Counted from the stretch's first letter, positions 27,371-37,459 are shown. The stretch: 62,219 bases of DNA from Paenibacillus sp. LHD-117 (GCF_030929555.1 NZ_JAVFVT010000047.1:1-62219), one strand, 5' to 3'. Notes: generated by a model from the letters alone, not told the origin. Made by a program: numbers and translations.

Positions 27371-30300
27371 TTAATCGATGAACTGCAAGTAATCCAACAT
27401 GTTTTTCAAAATGACAGCTGCCTCGGCACGGGTCGCATTCTCTTGCGGTCTGAAGTTTTCCGACTGGCCCGACTCGTATAAACCTGCTTCGATGCCTTGA
27501 AGGATTGCCTTCTTCGCCCATCCGGATATCTGCTCCCCGTCCGCGAACGAATTCTCCTTCGAGCCGGCCAAGTTGATTTTTTTACCGGCGAACGCGATCG
27601 CCCTGGACACCATAACCGCCATCTCTTCTCGCTTGATCGTCGCGTTCGGGTCAAAGATCGTGCTGCTCTTGCCGTTAATGATGCCAGCCCGGACGGCTGC
27701 ATTAACGGATGGGGCGAACCAAAGCGTTTCCTTTACATCGTTAAATTTGGATACGCCTGTTTTTGCATCAAGACCTAAAGCTCTTGTCAGCAATGCGGCA
27801 AATTCGGCCCGGGTGATGGACCTTTCCGGCGAGAACGTTGTCGCGCTCGTCCCTTTGATCAACAGCGCGGAAGCGAGCGCCTCGATTTCGCTTTTCGCAG
27901 CGTGATTCTGAATATCCGCAAACGTAACTTTCTTCGCTTCTACGACTCCGTAAACGCTGGCGTGAGGAGCGGATATGACAACCGTCGTTACTCCGTTCTC
28001 GACTTTAATCGTCGCAGGAATAAATTGAGCTTCGCCGGTCTTCGGATCGATGATGACGGCCAGTAATCTCTTGTTGCCGTCCGTTTCGGAAACGACGATT
28101 GTTCTCGGAACGTAGGTGCTGCCGAAATCGGAAACCGCAACAGACTTTCCTCCCGCTTCCGCGGATACGGTAAAATCGACAATGCTTAAAAACGTTAATC
28201 CCTGCGACTGTCCTTGATCTCTAATCGCTTGTTCCTCGGCTTTCGACGGGGCGGATAAGGAAACGACTATCGTAACTTTGTCGATGCTATTACCCGTTTT
28301 TCGTGCCAAGTCTTCGAAGTCGAGAGCGTTCAACGGCAAGTTCAAGCTGGCTTGGTCCGTACGGATGGAAATGACGCCGTCCTTATTCTTTTGGGAAGCT
28401 TTCTCCAAAGGTCCAGCGGGTAATTCAAAGTTCGTCTTCCCTTCAGAGTTGCTCGCCTTCAAAATGACCGGCTTCGAGTCGGCATCGCTCATCGCGTTTA
28501 ATGCCTTCTCCAAATCCCCTGCTTCCACTGAGATCGTCATGTTTTTCGTACCGTCTGTCGAGAGCACAGTCTGAATATTGTCCTCGTCAGGGTTCAGATG
28601 AATCCCCTCGTCGTCGATCGTAGGATCCGTCCCTTCTTCCGTTCCTTCTTCATCTGGCACGACTGGAGGGATTGCTGGCACGCCTCCGCCCCCACCGCCT
28701 CCGCCGCCAGTATCCGGAACCGTCGGTGTCGGTGCCGCGCTTACTGTAACGACGAATGCGTCGGATACGGAACTACCGGAGCTGTCCGTCGCGGTCACAG
28801 TAATGGTAGCTGTCCCCGCCGCTAACGGATTGACGACGACAAGGCTGCCATTCATATTTACGGACGCTACATCCGAACGGCTCGAAGTAACCGAATAGGT
28901 TAAGATATCGCCTTGGTCCGGATCCGAAAAAACGGTTGTGCTTGCGATACTGATCTGCGATCCGCCTGCCGTTGCCGTTTTATCCGCGATTGGGCTATTT
29001 ACGATCGGGCTCCGGTTCACAGCAGCCGCGCTTACTGTAACGACGAAGGCGTCGGATACGGAACTACCGGAGCTGTCCGTCGCGGTCACAGTAATGGTAG
29101 CCGTCCCCGCCGCTAACGGATTGACGACGACAAGGCTGCCGCTCATACTCGCGGATGCGACGCTAGGCTGGCTCGAAGTAACCAAATAGGTTAAGCGGTC
29201 GGCTGGATCCGGATCCGAGAATACGCTTGTGCTTTGGATGCTGATCTTAGGACTGCCTGCAGTTGCCGTCTTATCCGCGATTGGGCTATTTATGATCGGG
29301 CTCCGGTTCACAGCAGCAGTACTTTGCGTTACCAAGAAAATATCGCTGACCGTATTTCGATTGCCATCGTTTGCCGTTACACGAATGGCCGCCGTACCGG
29401 CCTCCATCGTCTTCACCTTTAACGTATTGCCGACGACCTTGACCGAGGCGACTTGCCTAGAGTTCGAACTAGCAGAAAATCTTAACGGATCGCCGTCTGG
29501 ATCGGCGAAGACTCCCAATAATGGAATAGTGAGTTCCTGACCTGCACTTGTAGCCTCTTGATCCGCGATCTGATTGGCTATGGTCGAAGGCTGATTCGGC
29601 GGTTTAACCGTCACCGCGAACTGAACAGCGGTCGTATGTCCTTGACCATCGTTCGCCGTCAACGTGATGATCGCCGTACCTGGCGACTCGGGATGAATGC
29701 GCAACGAGTTCCCGTTGACAATCACGCTCGCTTTGTCAGGCGCGTTCGATACGGCCGTGAAAGTTAAATTATCTCCGTCCGGATCCTTAAACACGTTAGA
29801 CAGCGACACGCTTACGTCTGCGCCCTCGACGTAAGCAAACTGTCCGGCTACGCCCCTAAAAATTTCCGGAGCTTGGTTAGGCGGCGGATCGATGTACACA
29901 AAGAAGCGGTCCTGCGCGTAATGCCCCCAGCCGTCATGCGCGTTGACAACGATTTCTACCCTGCCTGCTTGAAGCGGATGGATCGTGAGAACGCCGTACT
30001 GGAGCGAAACTTCAGCCATATTCGAATTCGAGGAATAAGCCGTCTCGTATACGATTATATCGTGTTTGTCCTTATCCGTAATGGTACCGTCCAGAGCGAT
30101 AACAAGATCTTCTCCGCCCGCGATAGCCGTCCGGTCCGCAATCGGATTGGCTACCGCAGGCACATACGTGCCCGGCGACAACGTATAGGTTGCCGACCAG
30201 ATTGATTCGCCTGCATCTTCCCCGCCGGTCGTAACAAGCTTGAATCTGTAGAACGTATTCGGCAACAACTCTGAAATAGTCGCGGTTGTACTGCTGCCGT

Positions 30301-32755
30301 TAAGCGCGGTTGAAACAGCCGGAAGATCCCAAGACAATCCATTGTTCGTGGATTGGAATAGCTGGAAGCCGGTTGCGTCACTGAGAGCCGGCCATTCGAA
30401 CGAAGCCGTCGTCTCCGTTATTTCCGTTATTCGAAGCGGTGACTTCATATCGATGACCATATCATTTTTATAATTGTTGGCGACCTGGTATGCATTGCTA
30501 TACTTGAATGCACTATCCATGAATCGGATGGAGAAGTTGGTTACGTCATCCCTGTTATCGTGATGAACGGCTTCCCCCAGAAACCAGAGATACAGCCTAT
30601 TGCGAACAAGCATGGTGTACGGCACTAGGCCTTCCGGAACGGGAGATACAATGGCTTTGCCCGTCCTCAGGAAGTCTTCTCCTTCTTCCCCTGCAAATAT
30701 ATCATTATGGAGCTCGATTAGGACTTCTCCCCCGATTTGCCCGATGTCCACGTCTACTTCGTAATAGTTCCGTCCCGAATAGTTCCAATTATAGGTTAAA
30801 TAAGGGGCATAATCATAGACGAAAATAATCCACTCTACGGTTGTGCCTGCGGAAGAGACCGTGTATGTGCCCGCATAATAGTCGCCTTCTGCGTAGTACT
30901 TCCAGCTACCCTCCCTTAGAACGGCACCTGGAGACACCTCAATGCCAGTCCTAATCGTTTCCGGCGAAGACGCATTGACGTAGATTTCGTTCGAATTGGC
31001 ATCGATCCAGACCGACGAGATGCCATCACCTTGCAGAGACGTAATATCATGCCTGGAACCGTAAGGCAAACCAACGGCGGCCCATGCGTCTTTCACCTTT
31101 TGCACAATCCCTTGCGTGCCTGGATGAACGGAGGCGTAGTCTTCCGCCGCCGACACGAAAGCGTCGCGCGCGTCTTCGAAATTCGAATTCGGCATGAGCC
31201 GGTTCGACAGCACGTCATAGCTTAATTGCCCTAATATTTGTTTGCCGTCCAAGCCTATCTCGTCGATCCCCGTCGCGGTCAAATAGGCCGCATGATTCGG
31301 GATTCCGCTATTGATATGGACGCCGCCTTGGTCGAATCCCAGGGAGGTGTAATAGAAATCATTCATTGTCGCCGGTTGATTATAAAGCTCAGGATTCGCC
31401 AAGTCTCTAACGACTTCTCCCGTATCTTCTCCGATGACCCAATCATTTGCGGTATTTTCGAAATCCATTTCAATCAGCGCTCCGAAAATATCCGAAAACG
31501 ACTCGTTCAAAGCTCCCGATTGATACCGGTACTCCAGATTCGATGTATATTGCGTAATGCCATGCACCATCTCGTGACCGATGACATCGAGGGCGCAGGT
31601 GTAACAACTTCCGTCTCCGTAAACCATAACATCCCCGGACCAAAAAGCGTTATCGTATGGATCCGGCAATTGATCTGCATCAGAACCGTCTTCCATGTAG
31701 TGGACGAGAGAAAGAATATCCATTCCGTTCCCGTCTATACTATTCCGGTTATGGTTCTCCTTAAAATATTCGTAGACGACTCCGCTGTAGTAATGGGCAT
31801 TGACTTCATCCGTATCGATGAACGCCACGTCCGATTCCGGCGTCGTAACCGGCGGTCCCCAGTCTCCCGCATCGAACGTAACGATCGCTCCCGTGTTCGT
31901 GTCATCCTCGTACATATCCCGAGAGCGATCTTCCAGGACGTAAATGTTGTTCTCCGAATCCTCGTCTCCCATATCGTCGAAAACAACGTTCAACCACCGT
32001 TCCGTATTGTTCTCGTCGACTCCTTTAATCAAGGCCTTCGCTTCGACTTCGGCCATCCGGTCATACTTATCAATGATGTCTCCGCTATTCGCGTCAACGT
32101 AAGCGATCCAGCTTCCGGCCTTCGGCTCGAGATAGCTCAATTCGGTTTCGTACGCCAAATAGCTTTTCCCTTGGAACGGATAAATCGTTAACGTCGAGTC
32201 TGGCGGGCTCGTCACGAGCTTGCCATTGATCGTCGTTTCCGACTGAATCTCGAAGCCAAGCGTTTCTTCCAGATGCCTCTCTAGCGCATGGATCGCATCC
32301 TCGGAGGAAAGCTCAGGCGTCAATGTTTTAGGGATCTGCGGTAGAGGAGACTCTGCCACTTGATTGCGAATTTCCGTCACTCTTTTGGATTTATTAAGAT
32401 GAACCCTTATGTATTTGCCGTATACGGGAATTCCGTCTACTTGAAGCTGATATAAGTAGTGCGTCCGCCCAGCGGAATCTACCGTTTTTTGCTTCATCGT
32501 TAAATCACTAGCAGGATCGGAAACGCCGATCGACCTTTTATTTGTAGCTAAATATTGCAGTACGGATTGATCGTTCACTAGAGGAGCCGACAACTCTCCT
32601 TTGATGCTTGATTGAACCTGACTGTCCTCGCTCGAATTTGATGCAGATTGCGAATCGTTAGCAGCCGCTAACTGTGCTCCGAATAAACCGAGCGCCAATT
32701 GCAATGCCAAAAATAAACACAATGATTTCTTACCGATGACCCTCGAACGCTTCAA
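27371..32755 (-). CDS. Giant SLH-anchored thermolysin-like (M4) metalloprotease
   Basis: 1794 residues. Signal peptide (KSLCLFLALQLALGLFG), a fungalysin/thermolysin-type propeptide (about 50-250), then the M4 catalytic domain with the zinc site VIGHEMVHGITQY near residue 395 and the third ligand in GALNESFSDIFGALIE. The M4 C-terminal domain runs to about 570. There follow a beta-rich region, an FN3 domain near 800-880, about five cadherin/Ig-like repeats (each with ANQIADQ or SPIADKTATAG type starts), a Gly-rich hinge, an unassigned domain, and three SLH repeats (FSPERSITRAEF, FDPNATIKREEM, FRPQENATRAEA). It is a wall-displayed protease, several times the size of ordinary neutral proteases. 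Start is TTG 32755 after GGGAGGT. Two adjacent repeats are almost identical at DNA level. Confidence 0.9.
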   Translation of the reverse strand: MKRSRVIGKKSLCLFLALQLALGLFGAQLAAANDSQSASNSSEDSQVQSSIKGELSAPLVNDQSVLQYLATNKRSIGVSDPASDLTMKQKTVDSAGRTHYLYQLQVDGIPVYGKYIRVHLNKSKRVTEIRNQVAESPLPQIPKTLTPELSSEDAIHALERHLEETLGFEIQSETTINGKLVTSPPDSTLTIYPFQGKSYLAYETELSYLEPKAGSWIAYVDANSGDIIDKYDRMAEVEAKALIKGVDENNTERWLNVVFDDMGDEDSENNIYVLEDRSRDMYEDDTNTGAIVTFDAGDWGPPVTTPESDVAFIDTDEVNAHYYSGVVYEYFKENHNRNSIDGNGMDILSLVHYMEDGSDADQLPDPYDNAFWSGDVMVYGDGSCYTCALDVIGHEMVHGITQYTSNLEYRYQSGALNESFSDIFGALIEMDFENTANDWVIGEDTGEVVRDLANPELYNQPATMNDFYYTSLGFDQGGVHINSGIPNHAAYLTATGIDEIGLDGKQILGQLSYDVLSNRLMPNSNFEDARDAFVSAAEDYASVHPGTQGIVQKVKDAWAAVGLPYGSRHDITSLQGDGISSVWIDANSNEIYVNASSPETIRTGIEVSPGAVLREGSWKYYAEGDYYAGTYTVSSAGTTVEWIIFVYDYAPYLTYNWNYSGRNYYEVDVDIGQIGGEVLIELHNDIFAGEEGEDFLRTGKAIVSPVPEGLVPYTMLVRNRLYLWFLGEAVHHDNRDDVTNFSIRFMDSAFKYSNAYQVANNYKNDMVIDMKSPLRITEITETTASFEWPALSDATGFQLFQSTNNGLSWDLPAVSTALNGSSTTATISELLPNTFYRFKLVTTGGEDAGESIWSATYTLSPGTYVPAVANPIADRTAIAGGEDLVIALDGTITDKDKHDIIVYETAYSSNSNMAEVSLQYGVLTIHPLQAGRVEIVVNAHDGWGHYAQDRFFVYIDPPPNQAPEIFRGVAGQFAYVEGADVSVSLSNVFKDPDGDNLTFTAVSNAPDKASVIVNGNSLRIHPESPGTAIITLTANDGQGHTTAVQFAVTVKPPNQPSTIANQIADQEATSAGQELTIPLLGVFADPDGDPLRFSASSNSRQVASVKVVGNTLKVKTMEAGTAAIRVTANDGNRNTVSDIFLVTQSTAAVNRSPIINSPIADKTATAGSPKISIQSTSVFSDPDPADRLTYLVTSSQPSVASASMSGSLVVVNPLAAGTATITVTATDSSGSSVSDAFVVTVSAAAVNRSPIVNSPIADKTATAGGSQISIASTTVFSDPDQGDILTYSVTSSRSDVASVNMNGSLVVVNPLAAGTATITVTATDSSGSSVSDAFVVTVSAAPTPTVPDTGGGGGGGGGVPAIPPVVPDEEGTEEGTDPTIDDEGIHLNPDEDNIQTVLSTDGTKNMTISVEAGDLEKALNAMSDADSKPVILKASNSEGKTNFELPAGPLEKASQKNKDGVISIRTDQASLNLPLNALDFEDLARKTGNSIDKVTIVVSLSAPSKAEEQAIRDQGQSQGLTFLSIVDFTVSAEAGGKSVAVSDFGSTYVPRTIVVSETDGNKRLLAVIIDPKTGEAQFIPATIKVENGVTTVVISAPHASVYGVVEAKKVTFADIQNHAAKSEIEALASALLIKGTSATTFSPERSITRAEFAALLTRALGLDAKTGVSKFNDVKETLWFAPSVNAAVRAGIINGKSSTIFDPNATIKREEMAVMVSRAIAFAGKKINLAGSKENSFADGEQISGWAKKAILQGIEAGLYESGQSENFRPQENATRAEAAVILKNMLDYLQFID
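28734..29140. repeat. Near-identical 116-bp blocks inside the protease gene
   Basis: 28734-28849 and 29025-29140 differ at only 2 of 116 positions and are 291 bp (97 codons) apart, in frame. They encode the end of two successive cadherin-like repeats. Such identity points to recent duplication and allows repeat-number change by recombination without a frameshift. Confidence 0.85.
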
Positions 32756-33025
32756 GAATGAGACCTCCCATAAAAAAGTAAGTAAACTAGAACGAAAGAA
32801 AAAAATGTAGTTTCTACTAATTTCGATTAATATTTTCTCATATATTGGAGACTTTTGGTATAGCCTGTCACAGAAAAATTATGAAGTGAGCTTCTCGCGA
32901 TCGGTTTATTTTTAGTCATTTCAGACGACACTCTTAGCTACGGTTCAAATAAATAAGACATTATTTTTAGACAAAAAGCGAGATTTAGCCGATAATAAAA
33001 GAATACATTAAGCAGGGAGGTTCAC

Positions 33026-34390
33026 ATGAAGAAATTAGGAAGAAACGATCCTTGCCACTGCGGAAGTGGCTTGAAATATAAAAAGTGCTGTTTAAGCAAA
33101 GACGATGCTGTCAATGTAACCCGCCTTGCCGCTCCACAGCCTCCGTCCTTGGCAGACATCATTGATCGCGAGCTCAAGTGGCCAAACGAGCTGCACCGGC
33201 TAATTGCACATCATTTCCTCCAAAACACCGCAGGCTTATATGAAGCTGAGCACATTGCAGAACTCATTCTAACTTGGAATAAGTTCGCGCACGAAGAGCT
33301 TCCCGTCTCGAAAAAGCTGGGCGCATATCCTTCGGCGTTAGAGTACGTTCTTTGCCAGATGTTCGAATACGATACAACCCAAAGCGAACTGGCCGAGAAA
33401 TACAAGGTATCGGTCGCGACATTATCACAACGCGCCAATCAACTCTTCGATTTCCTTGAGGATCATGCCGAATTGCCAGGCGAGCCGTCTGCACTGCAGC
33501 ATTCGGCTTCAGGGAGTCCGAACTCACGCATGAAGATGGAGCAGGAGATGGCTCGTCTGCATGCCTTGCTTGATCAGCAAAATTTCGATTCGATCGAAGA
33601 AATCAACACTTTCCTTGAGCAGAACATGAACAGCAAGCCCTCAAGGAGTAAAAAAGTGAGCAAGCAAGAACAAGCCTCGGAGCTCCTGTATCAGGCATGG
33701 GAGGAGCCGAATCTGCAGCGCAGAATGAAGCTGGCTCAAGATGCGCTTCTGCTCGATCCCAGCAGCGGCGACGCTTACAATATTCTTGCCGAGTGCTCGT
33801 CATCCTCTAAAGAAATGGCTTACTTTTACAAACAAGGGATGATGGTTGAGGAAAAACGTCTGGGCGAGGCTTTTTTCAAGGAGAACAAAGGTCACTTTTG
33901 GGGTTACTTACCGACAAGACCTTATATGAGGGCCAAAAAAGGGTATGCGGAGGCTTGTGCCATGCTGGACAAAATGCCCGAAGCGATCAAGCATTATCGC
34001 GAGCTGCTGGAGCTTAATCCAAACGATAATCAGGGTGTACGCGATCTGCTCCTGCCTGCTTATATCGAGACATTGGAGTGGAAAGCCGCTGAGCAGCTTA
34101 TTCGACAGTTCGATGAAGACGGCAGTGCATCCTTTAATTATAGCCGAGTGCTTGTGGAATATGGATTACGCGGAAAATCATCCAAACTAACATCGCTGAT
34201 CAAAAAAGCGACTGCGCATAACCCATTCGTCCCCGCGTATCTCCAGGGCAAGAAGCAGCTCCCTCGCAAGATGCCCGACTATATGGGATTCGGAGATGAT
34301 CGGGAAGCCATTGTCTACGCTTTAATGAACCGCCATCTTTGGCTAACTCGGCCTGAATTGCTGCAGCTTCTTCCAGAGCGGAGGAAATAA
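33026..34390 (+). CDS. SEC-C motif and TPR-like protein
   Basis: 454 residues. The N-terminus has a textbook SEC-C zinc motif, GRNDPCHCGSGLKYKKCC, near residues 4-21, the same metal-binding tail found in SecA. A helical stretch with an HTH look (TQSELAEKYKVSVATLSQRA, about 115-135) is followed by TPR-like helices from about 210 to 400 (YGEACAMLDKMPEAIKHYRE region). SEC-C proteins often bind partner proteins or nucleic acid; the role here is unknown. The ATG has a clean GGGAGGT site, and the gene is followed after 22 nt by a metallochaperone-like gene on the same strand. Confidence 0.75.
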   Translation: MKKLGRNDPCHCGSGLKYKKCCLSKDDAVNVTRLAAPQPPSLADIIDRELKWPNELHRLIAHHFLQNTAGLYEAEHIAELILTWNKFAHEELPVSKKLGAYPSALEYVLCQMFEYDTTQSELAEKYKVSVATLSQRANQLFDFLEDHAELPGEPSALQHSASGSPNSRMKMEQEMARLHALLDQQNFDSIEEINTFLEQNMNSKPSRSKKVSKQEQASELLYQAWEEPNLQRRMKLAQDALLLDPSSGDAYNILAECSSSSKEMAYFYKQGMMVEEKRLGEAFFKENKGHFWGYLPTRPYMRAKKGYAEACAMLDKMPEAIKHYRELLELNPNDNQGVRDLLLPAYIETLEWKAAEQLIRQFDEDGSASFNYSRVLVEYGLRGKSSKLTSLIKKATAHNPFVPAYLQGKKQLPRKMPDYMGFGDDREAIVYALMNRHLWLTRPELLQLLPERRK

Positions 34391-34411
34391 ATGTAAAGGA
34401 GTTGCTTTTGT

Positions 34412-34864
34412 ATGGATTGCTGCACACCATCCAACAACCAGAAAAAATCAAATACAACCAGTTGTCCTTCTTGTGGAGAAAAAGGCAAAAGCGTACCTCT
34501 CATTACACTAAAGTCCTTACTTAAAGCTTCTTTTCTGGAAACCATCGAACCAGATAACACCTATTTTTTCTGTCCAAACTCTTCATGTCATACAGTTTAT
34601 TTCAGTGGTGATCATTCGCAAACATTTGAAGAGGACGCCTTAAAAGTATCGGTATTCCAAAAGAGCTCCGGCATGGGTGTTCCCGTTTGCTATTGCTTTA
34701 ATTGGACGAGAGAACGCCTTTTTCAAGCAACTAGTGATAATCAACGGCCAATTGAACAAATAAAAAAACATGTTCAATCGAATCGCTGTGGCTGCGAAGT
34801 AAACAACCCTCAAGGGGCTTGTTGCTTGGGCAATGTTACCGCGTATATTCGAAGTTTGAACTAA
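34412..34864 (+). CDS. CopZ-N-like Fe-S/zinc metallochaperone-type protein
   Basis: 150 residues with 14 cysteines: CC at the start, CPSC, CPNSSC, CYC, then CGC and CC near the end. This matches the N-terminal domain described for archaeal-type CopZ, which holds a 2Fe-2S cluster and a zinc ion; the ferredoxin-like HMA domain that follows in those proteins is missing. It may deliver electrons or metal to a copper or mercury system. It is 22 nt behind the SEC-C gene (AAAGGAG site), convergent with the SHOCT gene, and near the copper cluster, which fits a metal role. Confidence 0.7.
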   Translation: MDCCTPSNNQKKSNTTSCPSCGEKGKSVPLITLKSLLKASFLETIEPDNTYFFCPNSSCHTVYFSGDHSQTFEEDALKVSVFQKSSGMGVPVCYCFNWTRERLFQATSDNQRPIEQIKKHVQSNRCGCEVNNPQGACCLGNVTAYIRSLN

Positions 34865-34872
34865 CGACAAAC

Positions 34873-35124
34873 TTATTTCATGTCATTGATGACTTTTCTC
34901 ATTCGCAAATACTCGTCATCATTGATTTCACCTCTGACGTACCGTTCTTTCAGCAAAATCAACGGACGATCCACAACACGGCTCTTCATCATCAGTAATC
35001 GAGCAACAACGTAAATGGTTGCTCCAGCAATCAGTATGAAGATGATCGCCCCGATGTACATCATTATGCACATCATGACCATCATCGAACGATCCATCAT
35101 CATGTCATTCATCATTGTGAACAC
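34873..35124 (-). CDS. Small membrane protein with SHOCT domain
   Basis: 83 residues: a Met-rich N-terminus, one long hydrophobic stretch (IGAIIFILIAGATIYVVARL), and a C-terminal SHOCT motif (LKERYVRGEINDDEYLRMRK). SHOCT regions are short oligomerisation or scaffold modules on many membrane proteins. The dense methionines (MMNDMMMDRSMMVMM) could bind Cu(I), attractive next to a copper cluster, but this is inference. It ends 8 nt from the convergent CopZ-N-like gene. Confidence 0.75.
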   Translation of the reverse strand: MFTMMNDMMMDRSMMVMMCIMMYIGAIIFILIAGATIYVVARLLMMKSRVVDRPLILLKERYVRGEINDDEYLRMRKVINDMK

Positions 35125-35141
35125 CCCTCAATTCATCAAAA

Positions 35142-35176
35142 GTAGGCTTCAACTGTCTCCAACAGTCGAAGCCTAC
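35142..35176 (-). terminator. Terminator after the cell-wall-binding lipoprotein
   Basis: GTAGGCTTC..ACTGT pairs with AACAGTCGAAGCCTAC around a short loop, 79 nt past the stop of the CWB2 gene; it would end the RR-kinase-lipoprotein operon. Confidence 0.7.
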
Positions 35177-35254
35177 ACATCAGTTAAAACACAATCCAAA
35201 TCATGTACCTTTTATTTTTTACCCAAACGAGCGGATTCGATACATATTTCCGCC

Positions 35255-36472
35255 TCAATGCCCGCCATGGCCTTCTCCGGTCTCCGATACGATCTCCAGC
35301 ATGGAATCGATCTCCCCTTGCGCGGCGGCTGTTAACGAATTCTCACTACCCGTTAACCAAGCATGATTGTATGGCCCTTCCGTTGGCTCGTTTTTATATT
35401 TCGGTTGAATCGACATGACATAGGTCATCACCGTATCCGGCAGTTTGTCTTTGTCCGTCCAGAGAAGCGGTGCATGTTTGCCTAAATGCGAGAATGGAGC
35501 TGCCGCAAGTGCCAAGGCTGCGGAATTTTTATTGACGAACGAAAAGTTATGGCCCGGTGTTGTGATTCCCCAGCCAAAACCGGTTGCCGAATCTTTATAC
35601 TTCGCGAAGGCAACGGCATTCGCATACGGATCGTTGCCCGCAATACGAACCACTTTCCCGTACTGGCCCAATTGATCTTGAACTTTGGCTGAAATAATCG
35701 ATTCTGGCCCGAGCAAATAAATATTGGCTTTCCCGCCCCGCGTCTTCAAAGCATCCACGGTTTCTTGCGGAACCTCATCCTTATTAACATAAAGCAGCGG
35801 CTCCGGCATATGAGCAATCCAATTCACTGCTGGCATCGTATATTCTTCGCTGTCCATAGAACCAATGATGACCGAAGGCGGATTTTCCTTCGCGACAACG
35901 GTATAATAAGCATCTACGGCTTTGGCTACGGCTGCCGGGTTGCCACCTGCAATCTTATCCGTCTTGTAGCCAAGCGCTTTTACCTGTTCCTCTACCTTAG
36001 GATCAAGATCCCCGACCAATATAACCTGGGTTCCATTATTCGCGTCCGTCCCCATTGGTTTTAGCCTTTTCAATTCGTTAAGCGTTACTTCCGGCACACT
36101 GTCTTTATTTACAAACAGAACTGGACCGTTATTCGGGTGATGAATCAAATCAGCACTAACGAGAGTCGTCTGCCAATCTTTCGGGTTCGCTAGAATGACG
36201 CCTCCGGGACGGTTCGCTTCATGGGTTGCCATCCACAATGATTTCGAAACAAGCACCGCAGCTTCCGCCGGGTCACTTGTGTTGATGCGTGTCGTATTTT
36301 TTGAGGCTATCCACGGTACTGATACGGTACTGGTCGGGCTTTGAGCCGAACCGGTTTGCTGACCCATGTTGTTCATATCGTGTGGAGTGGAAGAGTTGGA
36401 ATTGTTAAAGCATCCTGTTAGCGCTACTGCTGTAGCCGCCGAAATGATACCGACTTTCAAGCCTTTTTTCAT
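35255..36472 (-). CDS. Lipoprotein with cell-wall-binding (CWB2) repeats and His-rich tail
   Basis: About 405 residues from ATG 36472; the longer open frame upstream overlaps the previous gene. Lipobox VALTGCF near residue 20, then a Ser/Thr/Met linker (HDMNNMG) and three alpha/beta repeats of the cell-wall-binding type 2 family, seen as PVLFVNKDSVPEVTLNELKR, PLLYVNKDEVPQETVDALK and PLLWTDKDKLPDTVMTYVM. The protein ends GEGHGGH. CWB2 repeats attach proteins to anionic wall polymers; the histidines could bind metal. It follows the BNR-like lipoprotein by 13 nt in the operon of an OmpR-type two-component pair. Confidence 0.8.
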   Translation of the reverse strand: MKKGLKVGIISAATAVALTGCFNNSNSSTPHDMNNMGQQTGSAQSPTSTVSVPWIASKNTTRINTSDPAEAAVLVSKSLWMATHEANRPGGVILANPKDWQTTLVSADLIHHPNNGPVLFVNKDSVPEVTLNELKRLKPMGTDANNGTQVILVGDLDPKVEEQVKALGYKTDKIAGGNPAAVAKAVDAYYTVVAKENPPSVIIGSMDSEEYTMPAVNWIAHMPEPLLYVNKDEVPQETVDALKTRGGKANIYLLGPESIISAKVQDQLGQYGKVVRIAGNDPYANAVAFAKYKDSATGFGWGITTPGHNFSFVNKNSAALALAAAPFSHLGKHAPLLWTDKDKLPDTVMTYVMSIQPKYKNEPTEGPYNHAWLTGSENSLTAAAQGEIDSMLEIVSETGEGHGGH

Positions 36473-36485
36473 GCTTAAACACCTC

Positions 36486-37400
36486 CTATTTTCGGTTAAT
36501 CGTTTTGCCTTTATCTGCAATCTGTATCCATGTAGCGCCACGATCTGTAGAGAGATAAACATCTTTTGGTTCCGTTGCGATGACCAGCTCTTTCGGATTC
36601 GCGGGATTCTGGACAACATAGGTGATCGTATCCTTGTTTGGCGTCTGGATCGCCAATGGCTGTTTGCTCTCTATGTTGAAATCAAGCAGTGAAGCGTTGG
36701 GGCCGGATGTAGCTACCAGCACGTTACCGGAATCCGTGAAAGTCAGGGCCGAAACCGGTTGTTCTGGAATCACTGGGGTAAAACTCTGACCGTAATCCCT
36801 CGATAGATAGGCGCCTGTTGTCGTGCCGACAGCAGCGATGGATGCATCAGAAGGATGAGCTGCGATTGCTGTCATCTGCCCTTGGAGGCCAGTTGCAAGA
36901 CTGTTTGTCCAGGTTTTCCCTTCATCCTCACTATAAAACAACCCTGCCTGTTTCATTTTGGAGTTAGGCTCCGGGTTCGCCACGTATAGCGTATGCGAAC
37001 GATACCCGGCCGTCATACCGTGTAGATCGACCTCCCCCTCAAGAGCCAGAACCGAGATGATTTTCCCGTCATTCGTACTTTTCACAAGTCCTAATGGATT
37101 TTTATAGTTCGAACCCGGTGCTGGATGGCCGCTGCTGTAAAATCCGTCATCTACCGCGGTGAACCCCATATAATCGTGCTTCTCCCCCGGACCTTCACTC
37201 CATGAACCGTCTGCATATACCTGTAGTCCGTTGTGAACGGGAATGAAAAGCCGTTTTCCGTCTGCGGAGTAACCAAGGCCATGCAGGTGCATAAAAGTGG
37301 TATTCGCAATGGAATTCGGCCCTTGCTCTGCCTGTTTGGAGCATGCCGCAGTCCCGATAATGAGTACAGCCGCTAGTGTAAGCATCGTCATCCTTTTCAA
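36486..37400 (-). CDS. BNR/beta-propeller lipoprotein (F510_1955 type)
   Basis: 304 residues. Lipobox IIGTAACS near residue 20. The body resembles a sialidase/sortilin-like beta-propeller: it begins FMHLHGLGYSADGKRLF and has Asp-box-like turns SEDEGKTW, SRDYGQSF and STDRGATW. Relatives are annotated as F510_1955-family glycosylhydrolases, but I see no confirmed catalytic residues, so hydrolase activity is unproven. It sits between the sensor kinase (59 nt gap) and the CWB2 lipoprotein (13 nt). A surface sensor or binding partner for the wall is as plausible as an enzyme. Confidence 0.75.
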   Translation of the reverse strand: MKRMTMLTLAAVLIIGTAACSKQAEQGPNSIANTTFMHLHGLGYSADGKRLFIPVHNGLQVYADGSWSEGPGEKHDYMGFTAVDDGFYSSGHPAPGSNYKNPLGLVKSTNDGKIISVLALEGEVDLHGMTAGYRSHTLYVANPEPNSKMKQAGLFYSEDEGKTWTNSLATGLQGQMTAIAAHPSDASIAAVGTTTGAYLSRDYGQSFTPVIPEQPVSALTFTDSGNVLVATSGPNASLLDFNIESKQPLAIQTPNKDTITYVVQNPANPKELVIATEPKDVYLSTDRGATWIQIADKGKTINRK

Positions 37401-37459
37401 AAAATTACCCCCAAATATACAGTGTAAATGATACTTTCGAAGATTTGATGTAGAACGCC

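Noticed and set aside
31238..32191. 317-codon plus-strand frame opposite the M4 protease
   Set aside because: Antisense shadow; the minus strand has full catalytic motifs.
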